From contig CALVUI010000001.1 in assembly GCA_944363565.1 (NCBI GenBank), forward strand, positions 124,001 through 188,000: a stretch of DNA of 64,000 nucleotides. Direction: 5' to 3'. Shown one piece after another: positions 8,461-16,804 of the stretch. Position 1 is the first letter of the stretch, and each line of letters opens with the position of its first letter. The notes under the pieces were generated by a model, which had not been told where the DNA came from, did no database searches, and saw only the letters and a list, made by a program, of their open reading frames with translations. The translations under genes and the position numbers were made by a program. This stretch comes from an uncultured Bacilli bacterium (lineage in GTDB: Bacteria > Bacillota_I > Bacilli_A > RFN20 > CAG-826).

Positions 8461-11025
8461 CTACAGAGCCAAGGTGATGGTGACAACCACGTCGGCATCC
8501 GGCATGGTGAAGGAGGGGATGTCGGGGTCGGCCCAGGTGACGATCTCGCCATTGACGATGACGTCCTTGACGGTCGGGGCTTTGCTTAGCTCGAGGTCCC
8601 AAACGTTGAGATAGACCTTGGTCCCGGCTTCGACGCCCGAGAGGGAGTACTGCATGTTGCCCGACATGAGGTCATCGGTGAACATCACATCCAAGTTGTC
8701 TTGTCCCTCGGTGGCCTGGAAGGTCACGGAGTGGCCGGTGGAAGCGGCCGTATCCCATTCGATGGTGATGACGACGTCCTCAGCCGGCATGTAGAAGTAA
8801 TAGGTGGAGCCGTACATGATGGAGCATTGTTCGTCGTTGGCCCAGACGGAAGCCGGGGTATGGCCTTCGCACCAGACGTTCACGAAGACCATGTCGCCTT
8901 CCTTGGCACTGGTAAGCGGGTCTCCATTCATGGTCATGATGGTCACTTCGAGGCCGGCCGGATCGGCGGAGGAGGGTTGATAAGTAAGGCTATAGGAGGC
9001 AGCCGGAGGAACCTCGCCGCCGCCCCAAGTGACGGTCACGAGGACGTCCTCGGCCGGCATCGTGAACTCGAACATGCTTCCGCCGAGGTCGGTCGCCGGT
9101 TCGCCGTTGACGTAGACCTTGGAGGTCACGCCCGGGGCCCAGGCCAAGACCTGGAAGACATCGCCGGCCTTGCCGCGGTATTCGGTCAAGGGCAGTTGCA
9201 TGCCGTCTGCATTGGCAAGGTAGTATTCCGCCCCATCGGGGACGCCGGTTTGGTCGAGGGCGATGTCATAGTAGACATCTTCCGGAGCGGTGTACTGGAA
9301 GACGAGCTTGACCGCCTTTTCCGGCATGACGAAGTAGTTCCACTCGAGGTAGTCTCTTTCCTCAACTTGGTTCTTGATCGAAACACCGTCGAGGAGGATG
9401 TCGGAAAGGCTATAGATCATGTCGGGGTCAGGGAAGGCCCGGACGTAGATCTTTTCCCCGGCCGCGGCTTCGGTGACCGAATCCCCGCTGGCATTTTGGA
9501 TCATCGGCTTATTGACGGCGAGGGCGGCGGCTTCGGGCAGGATCTCATAACTGATGGCGTAGGTTTCCTCGGTGACCGCGCTCTTCCAAGTGACGGTGAA
9601 GACCATCTCTTCGCCCCGGGCCGTGATCGAGAAGGTGTTACCGATTAGATCGCCATAGGCGGTGGAGCCGTTGACCAGGACTTCCTCGACCTCGAGGCCA
9701 TCGGGATGGGTGAAGGTGACGTTGACGTTGCTACCGGCGGCGATGCTATTGATTTCCGCCCCGGTATCGTCTTTGAAGACGGCGGTGGCCCCGCTGCCCT
9801 CGGCATCGAAGGAGAGGGTGGTGATGATGGCTTCCGCCACGGCGTGGACCGCGGTCTCGGAGTTCCCCATCTTGAAGGCATAGTAGCCTTCGGCATCGGC
9901 GGTGACCGGAGCCTCGTTGACCAAGACTTCCTTCAGTTTGGTCTGGGAGGCGTAGCTCGGCAAGACCCGGACCTTGACGGCCAAGTCAGTCCCGGCTTCG
10001 TAGAAGCGGTTATCGGCGGCTACCGAGGGGGCTTCCTCGTAGGTCCCGGTTTCGGTCTTTTCGTAAAGGGTGATGTCGAGGCCGATGTCCTCTTCCAGTT
10101 TCAGGAGGTGACTTTCGGCAAGTGTGTATTCGGTCTTGATGGCGAGGGTCGCATTGTGGTCCGGCATTTCGAAGGTATAGCCGAAGTCACCGGCCGCGAC
10201 CGGGGTCTCATCTAGGGTGACCGCGGTGATGGTGTAGCCGTACTTCGGATAGGCCGAGAGGACGAGGTCGGTCCCCGGGGTGATGGCCGAGGCGTTGATC
10301 TGGTAGGCTTCGCCGGAGGCGTTGACCCCTAGTAGCATCGGGGCTTCGTCGAAGGCGGCGGTGTCGTAACTGAGGGTCAGGGCATAGGCCTCGACCGGAT
10401 CGATCTGGATGACGCTATTGGCGGCCGGCATCGTAAAGGAGGTGTATTCCTCCCCGACGGTAAGGGGAGTGCCGTTGAGGGTCATCTGGACCGGGCCCGG
10501 GGCCCCGATGTAGCGTAAGAGGTAGCTGGCCTCGGGCGGGAGGTGGTAGATCCCGTTTTCGTCGGCTTTGTATTCGTAGGCCGAGGCATCGGCGGTCATG
10601 ACGAAAACCACTTCGCCACCGCCGTTGTTGATGATGGTGAGGCCGTAGGTATCGCGGACCGCGTCCTTGAGGGTGCAGCTGACGGTGACGTTGCTGGCGG
10701 GCATCAGGAAGTAATAGGTCCCGTCCGGGTTCTCGGTGACCCCGACATCGGGGACGTCGACGCTGACGGTCTCGATTTCCTTGCCCTCGGGGAGCGAGGT
10801 GACGGTGATGGTGATCCTGGTCCCGGGCGCGGCCGAGGTGGCCGAGGGGGCGAGGACCGCACCGGCGGTTTCCCCGATGGTCACGCTGTAGTTGGTGACC
10901 TCGCTGGTCGAGGTGGCGGGGTCGGTCCCGCTGGTGCCGCTTTCGCTAACGGTCGGGCCGCAGGCCGCTAAGCCCATGGCCGCCGCCACGGCGACTAGGA
11001 GGAGTGGAGCATGCTTCTTACTCAT
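8461..11025 (-). CDS. Large lipoprotein built of about nine divergent InlB-like repeats
   Basis: An 854-aa product from ATG 11025; ATG 11031 two codons upstream is equally possible because GGAGAAGGG serves both. Lipobox LAAC (Cys22) then GPT, followed by a Ser/Thr-rich linker. The rest is a string of roughly nine units of 70-100 residues, each closing with an aromatic-Met-Pro signature: YYFLMPASNVTV, YTSFTMPAANSV, YTFEMPDHNATL, YAFKMGNSETAV, YFVMPEKAVKLV, FEFTMPAEDVLVTVTW, YYFYMPAEDVVITIEW and IPSFTMPDADVVVTITL. This resembles the divergent InlB B-repeat family of exported proteins. Probably a stalk or adhesin; no catalytic motif seen. Confidence 0.8.
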   Translation of the reverse strand: MSKKHAPLLLVAVAAAMGLAACGPTVSESGTSGTDPATSTSEVTNYSVTIGETAGAVLAPSATSAAPGTRITITVTSLPEGKEIETVSVDVPDVGVTENPDGTYYFLMPASNVTVSCTLKDAVRDTYGLTIINNGGGEVVFVMTADASAYEYKADENGIYHLPPEASYLLRYIGAPGPVQMTLNGTPLTVGEEYTSFTMPAANSVIQIDPVEAYALTLSYDTAAFDEAPMLLGVNASGEAYQINASAITPGTDLVLSAYPKYGYTITAVTLDETPVAAGDFGYTFEMPDHNATLAIKTEYTLAESHLLKLEEDIGLDITLYEKTETGTYEEAPSVAADNRFYEAGTDLAVKVRVLPSYASQTKLKEVLVNEAPVTADAEGYYAFKMGNSETAVHAVAEAIITTLSFDAEGSGATAVFKDDTGAEINSIAAGSNVNVTFTHPDGLEVEEVLVNGSTAYGDLIGNTFSITARGEEMVFTVTWKSAVTEETYAISYEILPEAAALAVNKPMIQNASGDSVTEAAAGEKIYVRAFPDPDMIYSLSDILLDGVSIKNQVEERDYLEWNYFVMPEKAVKLVFQYTAPEDVYYDIALDQTGVPDGAEYYLANADGMQLPLTEYRGKAGDVFQVLAWAPGVTSKVYVNGEPATDLGGSMFEFTMPAEDVLVTVTWGGGEVPPAASYSLTYQPSSADPAGLEVTIMTMNGDPLTSAKEGDMVFVNVWCEGHTPASVWANDEQCSIMYGSTYYFYMPAEDVVITIEWDTAASTGHSVTFQATEGQDNLDVMFTDDLMSGNMQYSLSGVEAGTKVYLNVWDLELSKAPTVKDVIVNGEIVTWADPDIPSFTMPDADVVVTITLAL

Positions 11026-11103
11026 TGTCATTCCCTTCTCCGGCGACTTCATGACGAATGTCCCGGTAGTCAAATTTAAAGACGATGTATTTTGGGAATA
11101 AGA

Positions 11104-11143
11104 GGCCCATTGTCAATGATAATTTTGTTATCCTTATTGGGCC
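11104..11143. promoter_or_regulatory. Divergent promoter region framed by an inverted repeat
   Basis: GGCCCA (11104-11109) and TGGGCC (11138-11143) frame an AT-rich core that contains GATAA/TTATC arms (11118-11132). A perfect TTGACA lies on the minus strand (plus 11111-11116) pointing towards the repeat lipoprotein, and overlapping TTGTCA on the plus strand points towards the DUF3137 gene. The -10 elements are poor in both directions. The symmetry could be an operator. Confidence 0.35.
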
Positions 11144-12106
11144 ATGGACGAGGAACTTAGAAAAATCAATGCCTACCGCAGGCTCCGCCTCTTCTTTTCA
11201 ATCCTTTACATCATCCTCGCGGCCCTCTCCGGGGCCGGGGGTTTTGCCGGGACCACGGTCTTCGCCATCGTCCGCCTGAACCCCGAATGGCTTTCCTATC
11301 TTTTCCTTGGATTATCGTTGGTTATCTTCCTCGGGGGAGTGCCGTCCTTCACCCTACTGGCCATCCGCCAAGGGACCCTTTATAAGAAGAGGTTTTCCGA
11401 GACCTATTTGGTCCCGGCCGGGGAAGAAATCTATGAGGGATTTTCCTATAGGTTCAACGACAAGGAAAAGGCCGCTGACCTGGCCAAGGTAGCCGCGACT
11501 TTGCTTAGGAAAGATCCCGACATCGATGCTTCTTCCTATTACGAAGGGGCATATGGGGGTTCGCGCTTCTCCTCCTTCGCCTACGCCTGCATGGGGTGGC
11601 GGAGCCGCCACTACGGGAATCTGGCCATGAGCGAGGAAGTCGAAAGGACCGGCAAGGCCTTCGGGAAGTACCAGGCCGGGACCGTCGACCTCGGGGGCCG
11701 CTTCTTCCTCTTCGAACTGGGAAAGGAATTCCCGGCCCCGGTCTTCCTGCGCGACAAGCGCCACCCCGGCTTCTTCAAACGTCCGCGGAAGGATTGGAAG
11801 CCCTTCAAGGGGGAGTCGTTCAAGTTCAATGAGATGTACGATTGCTTTTACGCCGGTAAGGACTTGGAACATGCCTTCTTGGCCATCGACCCGGCCTTCC
11901 TAGGCGGGGTCATTTCCCTCGAGGAGGATTACGGAGGCTACCTCAGCCTCTACGTTGAGGGGAAAAGGGCCCTCGTCTACTTCGACCATTACGATTCCGG
12001 CTTCAAGTTGTCGCTTACCAGGAAGGTCAGCAAAAACACCCTCTATTACCTGAAGAGGGAATTGGAATTGCCCCGGCGTTTGCTCAAAACGGTCGGGAGT
12101 TTCTAG
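11144..12106 (+). CDS. DUF3137-like membrane protein
   Basis: A 320-aa product. Two membrane helices lie near residues 18-42 and 50-75. The soluble part matches the DUF3137 pattern: a central GGRFFLFELGKEFPAPVFLRDK stretch, then FNEMYDCFYAGKDLEHAFLAIDPAFLGGVISL and a C-terminal LSLYVEGKRALVYFD segment. The function of the family is not known; members are usually membrane proteins of Gram-positives and mollicutes. The start codon lies directly at the expected transcription start, with no Shine-Dalgarno. It converges on the DUF3737 gene with only 8 nt between them and no terminator. Confidence 0.7.
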   Translation: MDEELRKINAYRRLRLFFSILYIILAALSGAGGFAGTTVFAIVRLNPEWLSYLFLGLSLVIFLGGVPSFTLLAIRQGTLYKKRFSETYLVPAGEEIYEGFSYRFNDKEKAADLAKVAATLLRKDPDIDASSYYEGAYGGSRFSSFAYACMGWRSRHYGNLAMSEEVERTGKAFGKYQAGTVDLGGRFFLFELGKEFPAPVFLRDKRHPGFFKRPRKDWKPFKGESFKFNEMYDCFYAGKDLEHAFLAIDPAFLGGVISLEEDYGGYLSLYVEGKRALVYFDHYDSGFKLSLTRKVSKNTLYYLKRELELPRRLLKTVGSF

Positions 12107-12114
12107 AAACCTTA

Positions 12115-12969
12115 TTATTGTATTTCCTTGCCACCGACGATTAATTTCGCTCTTGGAGGAAGGGCGAATTCGTCGAAGATGATCTGGCCGATTTCCGGGG
12201 CCTTGATCCACCCTTTGCGGGGATTTTTAACCGAAACGATGGGGGTGGTGACCACGGCTTCGACCTCGGAGTTTTCAAAGGAGAGGTCAGTGTCATACAT
12301 CTCGCAGTTAATTAGGCGGAGCCCTTTGCAGTCGACGAAGGGCTGGGTCCCTTCGATCCGGCAGTTTACGAAGGTCAGGTCTTCGCTGTACCAAGCTAGG
12401 TATTCGCCCTTGAGGACGCAGTTTTCGATGCGCGCGCCCTTGACGTGCCAGAAGGCGTCCTTGGTGTCGAGGGTCGAATTCCGGATGACGAGGTTCTTCC
12501 CGTACTGGAAGGAGTACTTGCCCTTGAAGTCCATCCCTTCGATTTCGAGGTCTTTGTTCTCGAAGAAGGCATAGACCCCTTCGAGTTTCAGGTCCTTGAC
12601 CTTGGTATCTTGGCTCCGCCAGAAGAACTCGTCGCTTTGGGCCACGATGTGGTTGAGCTTCGTATCCTGGCATTCGCGGAAGGCCTTGATCGTCTTGATT
12701 TCGCAATCCTCGACCGTCAAGTCACGGCAATACCAAAAGGGAGCCCGGCTGTTCTCGTGGAAGCGGGAAGCAATGATCTTGGCGTTTTTGGCGTGCCAGC
12801 AGGGGTAACGGAGGTTGATGTCTGAGTTTTTGACCTCGTAGTCGCTTCCTTCCTTCAGGGGTGACTCACCGTCTACCGGGCCTCCGAATTGGCAATCTAA
12901 AACGAGGGTGTCCCTAAGGCCGTAGAGGGACCTTTCCTCCTCAAATTTCTGTCCTTCGATTATCTTCAT
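12115..12969 (-). CDS. DUF3737-type beta-helix protein
   Basis: A 284-aa soluble protein. It consists of short repeats with alternating hydrophobic positions, for example LTVEDCEIKTIKAFRECQDTK, NLVIRNSTLDTKDAFWHVKGA and LTFVNCRIEGTQPFVDCKG, the pattern of a right-handed beta helix and of DUF3737 (the N-terminus IIEGQKFEEERSLYGLRD fits this family). Biochemical role unknown. A good vegetative promoter on the minus strand places the transcription start at the ATG, so the mRNA should be leaderless. Confidence 0.75.
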   Translation of the reverse strand: MKIIEGQKFEEERSLYGLRDTLVLDCQFGGPVDGESPLKEGSDYEVKNSDINLRYPCWHAKNAKIIASRFHENSRAPFWYCRDLTVEDCEIKTIKAFRECQDTKLNHIVAQSDEFFWRSQDTKVKDLKLEGVYAFFENKDLEIEGMDFKGKYSFQYGKNLVIRNSTLDTKDAFWHVKGARIENCVLKGEYLAWYSEDLTFVNCRIEGTQPFVDCKGLRLINCEMYDTDLSFENSEVEAVVTTPIVSVKNPRKGWIKAPEIGQIIFDEFALPPRAKLIVGGKEIQ

Positions 12970-12976
12970 TCCCGCT

Positions 12977-13006
12977 TATTTAAGACTAGAAAAAGGGGGT
13001 GGTCAA
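12977..13006 (-). promoter_or_regulatory. Promoter of the DUF3737 gene (leaderless)
   Basis: Minus-strand TTGACC (plus 13001-13006), 18 nt spacer, TAAATA (plus 12977-12982), then 7 nt to the ATG at 12969. With normal promoter geometry transcription begins on the start codon. No ribosome binding site is present. Confidence 0.7.
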
Positions 13007-13018
13007 ATACCTTGCAAA

Positions 13019-15061
13019 CTAGTAAAGGCGGATGATTTCCTCGTGGTAATCGCTACCGGCCGTAAGCTTCAGGATCCCGATGGTCGGGGAATCGACGTCG
13101 CGGGCCGCCAGATAAAAGGAAGCCCGGCCCCTCACCAGCATCGGCGGGGTGATCCCGCGGATCTTCATCGGACCTTCGATGCTGATCTCAAGGGGGACGT
13201 CGTCCCTCACCAAGGTTCCGTATTCGTCGACCAGCCTGACTCCGACGTATGTGCAGTCGTAGGTCCGCATGTCGCTTAGGCAATCGCGGTAGAGGTCGAC
13301 GTAGATCTGACGTTCCTTGCCGGGGGCGAAGGTCTTGGTGATGGTCGGGGCCCCGTTCCTGGAAGCGATGAACTGGTAGGTCGAGAGGCGCCTGGGATCG
13401 GCCGCTTCTTCGAAAAGGGCCGCCAAGCGTTCCTCGTCGATGCGGTATCGCCGCAAAAGGGGGATGTAGGGAAGCATTTCCAGTTTGGTCAGCTTCTTGG
13501 GATAGATGAGGGCCAAACGGTTGAAAAGATGTTCCAACTTCTTCTTGTCCCTTGGCTTCATCCCCTGGTAGGCATAGCTGGCCTTGACGAAGTCGCGGAT
13601 GAAGATCGGGGGATGGGAAAGCCTAGGATAGGCTTTGTGGTCGGGGGTAAAGACGTCTAGCAAAGCCCCATCTTTGTAGACCTCGAGGTAGTCGTCGTTG
13701 GAATAGGCCAATAAGTGGCCGCCTTCCTTGAGGAAGAAACGGTCGTCGATCCTAAGCAAGGAAGAATAGAGGCGGTTGCTGGCGTAGGCAAAACCATCGA
13801 GACGTAAGAAGCGGTTTTCATCCGCCAAAGAGGGACGCGGTCCGAAGGCAGTCCCGATGATTTCACCGGAAGCCGAAAGTTCCTTGGATTTTTCCATGAT
13901 GGCCAGGGTATCGGTCCCATCTTTTTCCTTGTCCTTCCGGTCTTCCATGAGAACGAAGGGTTTATCGTCCTTTCGCGCTCTTTTCATGGCCTTGAGGCCC
14001 TTGGGGGTGAGGGCGCTAGAGTAGGGGAAGACCAGGCAATCGGCATCTTTGAGGGAGAGGTTTTCGCTTAGGACGATGGCCCCGGGGGCCTTGAGTCTGA
14101 TTTCCTTCAAGGTTTCCTCGGTGGCCGTAAGGGGCAGCAAGACCCCGATGACGGCGGCATGGGTGAAGTAGTCGAAATAGAAGAGGTCCAAGGAAGGGAG
14201 GCTTCCGAGGTCGTAGAGGCAAAGGAGGCCCTGCTCGTCGGCGGCCTTGAGGAAATCACGGCTGGGCGGGAAGTCCTTGAGGATCACCAAATCCGACCCT
14301 AGCCTCCTCCTGAGGGTCATGACATCCTGGTAAAAGGGGGTGAAGGGCATGGCGGAGCCCAGCCCCGGGAACATCGAGTCGTAGGTGAGGGCCGAGAGCC
14401 TCTTGGCCCGTCCGGCGTGGATGAAGCGGCCCTGTTCGCTGAAGAAGGTCGAGGAAAAGCCGACCCGGACTTCCTTCTCCTCGTCCTTGATCCTCATCTT
14501 GAGGTCATAGAGTTCGGGGGCTTTGGTGGAATATAGGGCAATGCCATCGAAGGTCGTGGCCAGGGTCTGGAATTCCGCGACCGGGCGCCCGCGGCGGCTG
14601 AGGGAAAAAGAAACATCTTTCCCTTCATAAGGCCCATCGGCCTCGTAGGAGATCTTCAGGGTCCCGGAGTCATCTCCCCTGGCGAAGAGTTTTTTGATAT
14701 GGATCTCTCCCGAGGATTCGATATAGAGATAACGGCAGACCCCGGGCGAAAGGGTGTCGCGGGTTTGTTCGAAGTTGAGGCGGATGGTGTTTTCTTCCTT
14801 GAATGGGCCCTTGAGTTCGAATTGGTCCCGGGTCATCGTGCCTTCGATTTCCCCTTGGGGAACCTCATTCAGGACGACTTCCACCTGGCCGAGCAACCCT
14901 TCGTAGACCAAAAAGAAGCGTTTCCCCGCGGGTAGGGAGAAGGTCGTTTGCATGGAAAAAGCCCCGTCGTGCGGGTAGAAGAAGGGGATGTCGTGGGTCT
15001 CCCCGTCTTCCCTGTCGGAGGTGAAAACCATCCAATGCCGGTTGAGGCTCATCCGCTGCAT
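13019..15061 (-). CDS. Glycoside hydrolase family 2-like protein, probably non-catalytic
   Basis: A 680-aa product without signal peptide. The N-terminus (LNRHWMVFTSD) and residues to about 210 resemble the jelly-roll and immunoglobulin domains of GH2 enzymes. The GH2 linker into the barrel is visible: GFSSTFFSEQGRFIHAGR-like text where active enzymes have FxLNGxxxxxRG, then MTLRRRLGSDLVILKDFPPSRDFLKAADEQGLLCLYDLG, where they have a KxxGxNxxRxxHYP and cDexGllV pattern. The usual His-Tyr-Pro, Asn-Glu acid/base and nucleophile motifs are not found. The C-terminus looks like a GH2 beta domain (IRGITPPMLVRGRASFYL). Start could also be the fourth codon (MSLNRHW). Likely a sugar-binding or structural pseudoenzyme. 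Confidence 0.65.
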   Translation of the reverse strand: MQRMSLNRHWMVFTSDREDGETHDIPFFYPHDGAFSMQTTFSLPAGKRFFLVYEGLLGQVEVVLNEVPQGEIEGTMTRDQFELKGPFKEENTIRLNFEQTRDTLSPGVCRYLYIESSGEIHIKKLFARGDDSGTLKISYEADGPYEGKDVSFSLSRRGRPVAEFQTLATTFDGIALYSTKAPELYDLKMRIKDEEKEVRVGFSSTFFSEQGRFIHAGRAKRLSALTYDSMFPGLGSAMPFTPFYQDVMTLRRRLGSDLVILKDFPPSRDFLKAADEQGLLCLYDLGSLPSLDLFYFDYFTHAAVIGVLLPLTATEETLKEIRLKAPGAIVLSENLSLKDADCLVFPYSSALTPKGLKAMKRARKDDKPFVLMEDRKDKEKDGTDTLAIMEKSKELSASGEIIGTAFGPRPSLADENRFLRLDGFAYASNRLYSSLLRIDDRFFLKEGGHLLAYSNDDYLEVYKDGALLDVFTPDHKAYPRLSHPPIFIRDFVKASYAYQGMKPRDKKKLEHLFNRLALIYPKKLTKLEMLPYIPLLRRYRIDEERLAALFEEAADPRRLSTYQFIASRNGAPTITKTFAPGKERQIYVDLYRDCLSDMRTYDCTYVGVRLVDEYGTLVRDDVPLEISIEGPMKIRGITPPMLVRGRASFYLAARDVDSPTIGILKLTAGSDYHEEIIRLY

Positions 15062-15103
15062 GCATATAGGCTATACTAACTGACGCCCTTTGGCCAAGAT
15101 TCC

Positions 15104-15403
15104 ATGCCTTTTCTCAGCAAAGAAGCCCGCGTTTTCCAAGAGATCGCCGAGTCCTCCCAGGGAATCCTCAAGAAGAAGGAACTCTTGGAGATCCTTTTGG
15201 ACTACGAGGAGTTGACCGAGAACCCGTCTTTCAACAAGGCCCTCCTCAAGGAGGAAGCCAAGGCCCTGGCCTCCTTGATCGACAAGATCTGCCTCGCCTA
15301 TTTCCGGGCCTTACCCGGGGACGAAGCCCGGAGTTACGTCTTGGAACTCGGACGCATCGTCGACCGGGCCTTCACGCGGATGATCATCGCCAAGTATTCT
15401 TAG
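15104..15403 (+). CDS. Small helical protein of unknown function
   Basis: A 99-aa product predicted to be all-helical, rich in Glu, Lys and Leu (GILKKKELLEILLDYEELTE) with no signal peptide or membrane segment. It is divergent from the GH2-like gene across 42 nt that contain TATACT. No clear Shine-Dalgarno. Base composition and codon use match neighbouring genes, which supports it being real; I recognise no family. Confidence 0.6.
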   Translation: MPFLSKEARVFQEIAESSQGILKKKELLEILLDYEELTENPSFNKALLKEEAKALASLIDKICLAYFRALPGDEARSYVLELGRIVDRAFTRMIIAKYS

Positions 15404-15485
15404 ACATTGTCAAAAGTAATACGAATATAGTCGATAGGTATCGTATCAATCCTTATACAAGACCAAATATTGTTTCCTAAAAGGC

Positions 15486-15515
15486 TTGCAATCAGATCAG
15501 CGTTTGGGGTATATT
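15486..15515 (+). promoter_or_regulatory. Promoter of the initiator tRNA gene
   Basis: TTGCAA (15486-15491), 18 nt, TATATT (15510-15515); transcription would begin about 20 nt before the mature tRNA 5' end. It is the only good promoter in this stretch. Confidence 0.65.
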
Positions 15516-15542
15516 TCACGAGCGCTTCTCAGGAAGCCAGAT

Positions 15543-15617
15543 CGCGGGGTAGAGCAGTGGTAGCTCGTCAGGCCCATAACCTGAAGGCCGGTGGTTCAAG
15601 TCCATCCCCCGCAACCA
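15543..15617 (+). tRNA. tRNA-fMet (CAT), initiator, variant anticodon arm
   Basis: Folds as a cloverleaf with encoded CCA. C1 opposes A72 (5' CGCGGGG, 3' CCCCGCA-ACCA), the unpaired first position that marks bacterial initiators. The anticodon arm is TCAGG-CCCATAA-CCTGA: position 33 is C, not the near-universal T, and the first of the usual three stacked G-C pairs is A29-T41. It stands alone between a promoter and a terminator. Confidence 0.95.
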
Positions 15618-15626
15618 AGTACACCG

Positions 15627-15649
15627 CGCCGGTCCGCCCGGCGTTTTTT
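15627..15649 (+). terminator. Terminator of the initiator tRNA unit
   Basis: Stem CGCCGG/CCGGCG with loop TCCGC and six T, starting 10 nt after the tRNA CCA end. Confidence 0.85.
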
Positions 15650-15781
15650 CTTGCCCGATCAAGCCCAATCGTCTTTCAAGGGATAGACCAGGGGCCGGAT
15701 TCCCATTTTATTTCACGCCGTCAACAAACCATCGGAAGGAAACGGGTCTCGGTCGTCATCCCTGCTCTTACATGCATAAGG

Positions 15782-15986
15782 TTATTTTTCGATATGTTCC
15801 GTTTGGAAAAATAGACGGCCGTCGCACAAGTCAATACGTTCTTGAGTAATGACTTTCACCAGAGCAATTCTTTGAAGAATGAACGGCTCAATAATTTTCC
15901 ATATCAAACAAATTCACTTCATAGACAAAGGTAGGCATTTTGTCCAATATCTCACGCCATGTATCTTTACTTTGCAATGGACTACG
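15782..15986 (-). pseudogene. AT-rich frameshifted gene remnant
   Basis: This lies in the only gene-free stretch over 300 nt (15618-16200), which otherwise holds two terminators and a promoter. On the minus strand two short open frames abut: one reads SKDTWREILDKMPTFVYEV and ends in MENY-stop (15888-15986), the other reads IIEPFILQRIALVKVITQER and continues to TEHIEK-stop (15782-15913). Restoring one A in the AAAA run joins them into about 68 residues with plausible codon use. The upstream end is closed by TAA and TAA. The segment is clearly more AT-rich than the genes around it, which suggests imported and decayed DNA. Family not recognised. Confidence 0.5.
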
Positions 15987-16000
15987 TTATAGTTAGGGCA

Positions 16001-16040
16001 CCTCAGCTCCAGCCCCCTCTGAAGTTGAGGCCTTTTTTTG
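16001..16040 (+). terminator. Intrinsic terminator with no obvious gene upstream
   Basis: Stem CCTCAGCT/AGTTGAGG (one G-T pair) with a 14-base loop, followed by seven T. No plus-strand gene precedes it after the tRNA terminator, so it may be left over from the decayed element or end an unannotated RNA. Confidence 0.6.
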
Positions 16041-16184
16041 TATTTTGACGGGCCTGATTAGATGTTTAGGGGGGGCTTGTCGGCCCTGGCCTCTCGTACG
16101 GATTCTAGGAAAAGAGATCTTTTCTGGTTGCTCGAAGAGGGGCTCGATGTTTTTCCCTTTTCTTCCTTATGGAAAAGCCAATTT

Positions 16185-16193
16185 TGCTATAAT
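16185..16193 (+). promoter_or_regulatory. Extended -10 promoter, leaderless
   Basis: TGCTATAAT is a perfect extended -10 (TGn plus consensus hexamer), 7 nt before ATG 16201. No convincing -35 and no Shine-Dalgarno. Confidence 0.65.
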
Positions 16194-16200
16194 CCTAACC

Positions 16201-16803
16201 ATGTCCGGCCCAAGCAAATCAAAAGAGCCCGTCAAGCGGACGACCGACGCCATCGCCGCCTTTGCCGAAGGGGAGGATGATTTCGAGTTCCTCGGCTTAG
16301 ATAGCGAGGGCCGTTTCTGCATCCCGGTCGACCTCAGGGGAGAAGAACTCTACGCCCCCTTCAGCGGCCGGGCCCTCCTCGTCGATTCCTTCTTTTCCTA
16401 CGTCGAGGAAGCCTCCCATCTCTCGCTCCGACCCCTGTCCTTGGAATTGAAGATCGAAGAGGAAAGGCTCTCGGAAAAGGACTTCTTCAGGCGGGCCTAC
16501 GTCCGTCATTACGAGGCCAAGAAGGAAGAGGCGAGGCGCCAAAGGAAGAGGGACCGCCTCCAAAGCTTCTTCCTCCTCTTAGTCGGGATCTTCTTCTTTG
16601 TCTGCTACGGGGTCTCCGAATACTTCCTCTACGACCACGATTACCTTTTCTTCATCCCGGAGATCATCTCCATCGTGGCCTGGGTCTTCGTCTGGGCCGC
16701 GACCGAGAAGCTCTTCTTCGACGGAAGGACGGCCAAGATCGAGGAATTGAAGGCCAAGCGCCTCGAGGAAGCGACCCTCACCTTCTATTGCGAAAGGAAA
16801 TAG
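16201..16803 (+). CDS. Two-helix membrane protein of unknown function
   Basis: A 200-aa product. ATG 16201 is preferred over in-frame codons further upstream because a perfect extended -10 sits 7 nt before it. Residues 1-115 are soluble and charged; about 120-142 and 150-175 are hydrophobic (SFFLLLVGIFFFVCYGVSEY and FFIPEIISIVAWVFVWAATE), separated by a short DHD loop; the C-terminal tail is basic. Only 1 nt separates its stop from the glycosyltransferase ATG, so it opens a lipid-synthesis operon. Function not recognised. Confidence 0.75.
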   Translation: MSGPSKSKEPVKRTTDAIAAFAEGEDDFEFLGLDSEGRFCIPVDLRGEELYAPFSGRALLVDSFFSYVEEASHLSLRPLSLELKIEEERLSEKDFFRRAYVRHYEAKKEEARRQRKRDRLQSFFLLLVGIFFFVCYGVSEYFLYDHDYLFFIPEIISIVAWVFVWAATEKLFFDGRTAKIEELKAKRLEEATLTFYCERK

Positions 16804-16804
16804 G

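Noticed and set aside
15470-15814. Plus-strand open frame running through the initiator tRNA
   Set aside because: It contains the whole tRNA gene and its terminator, so it is not a coding gene.
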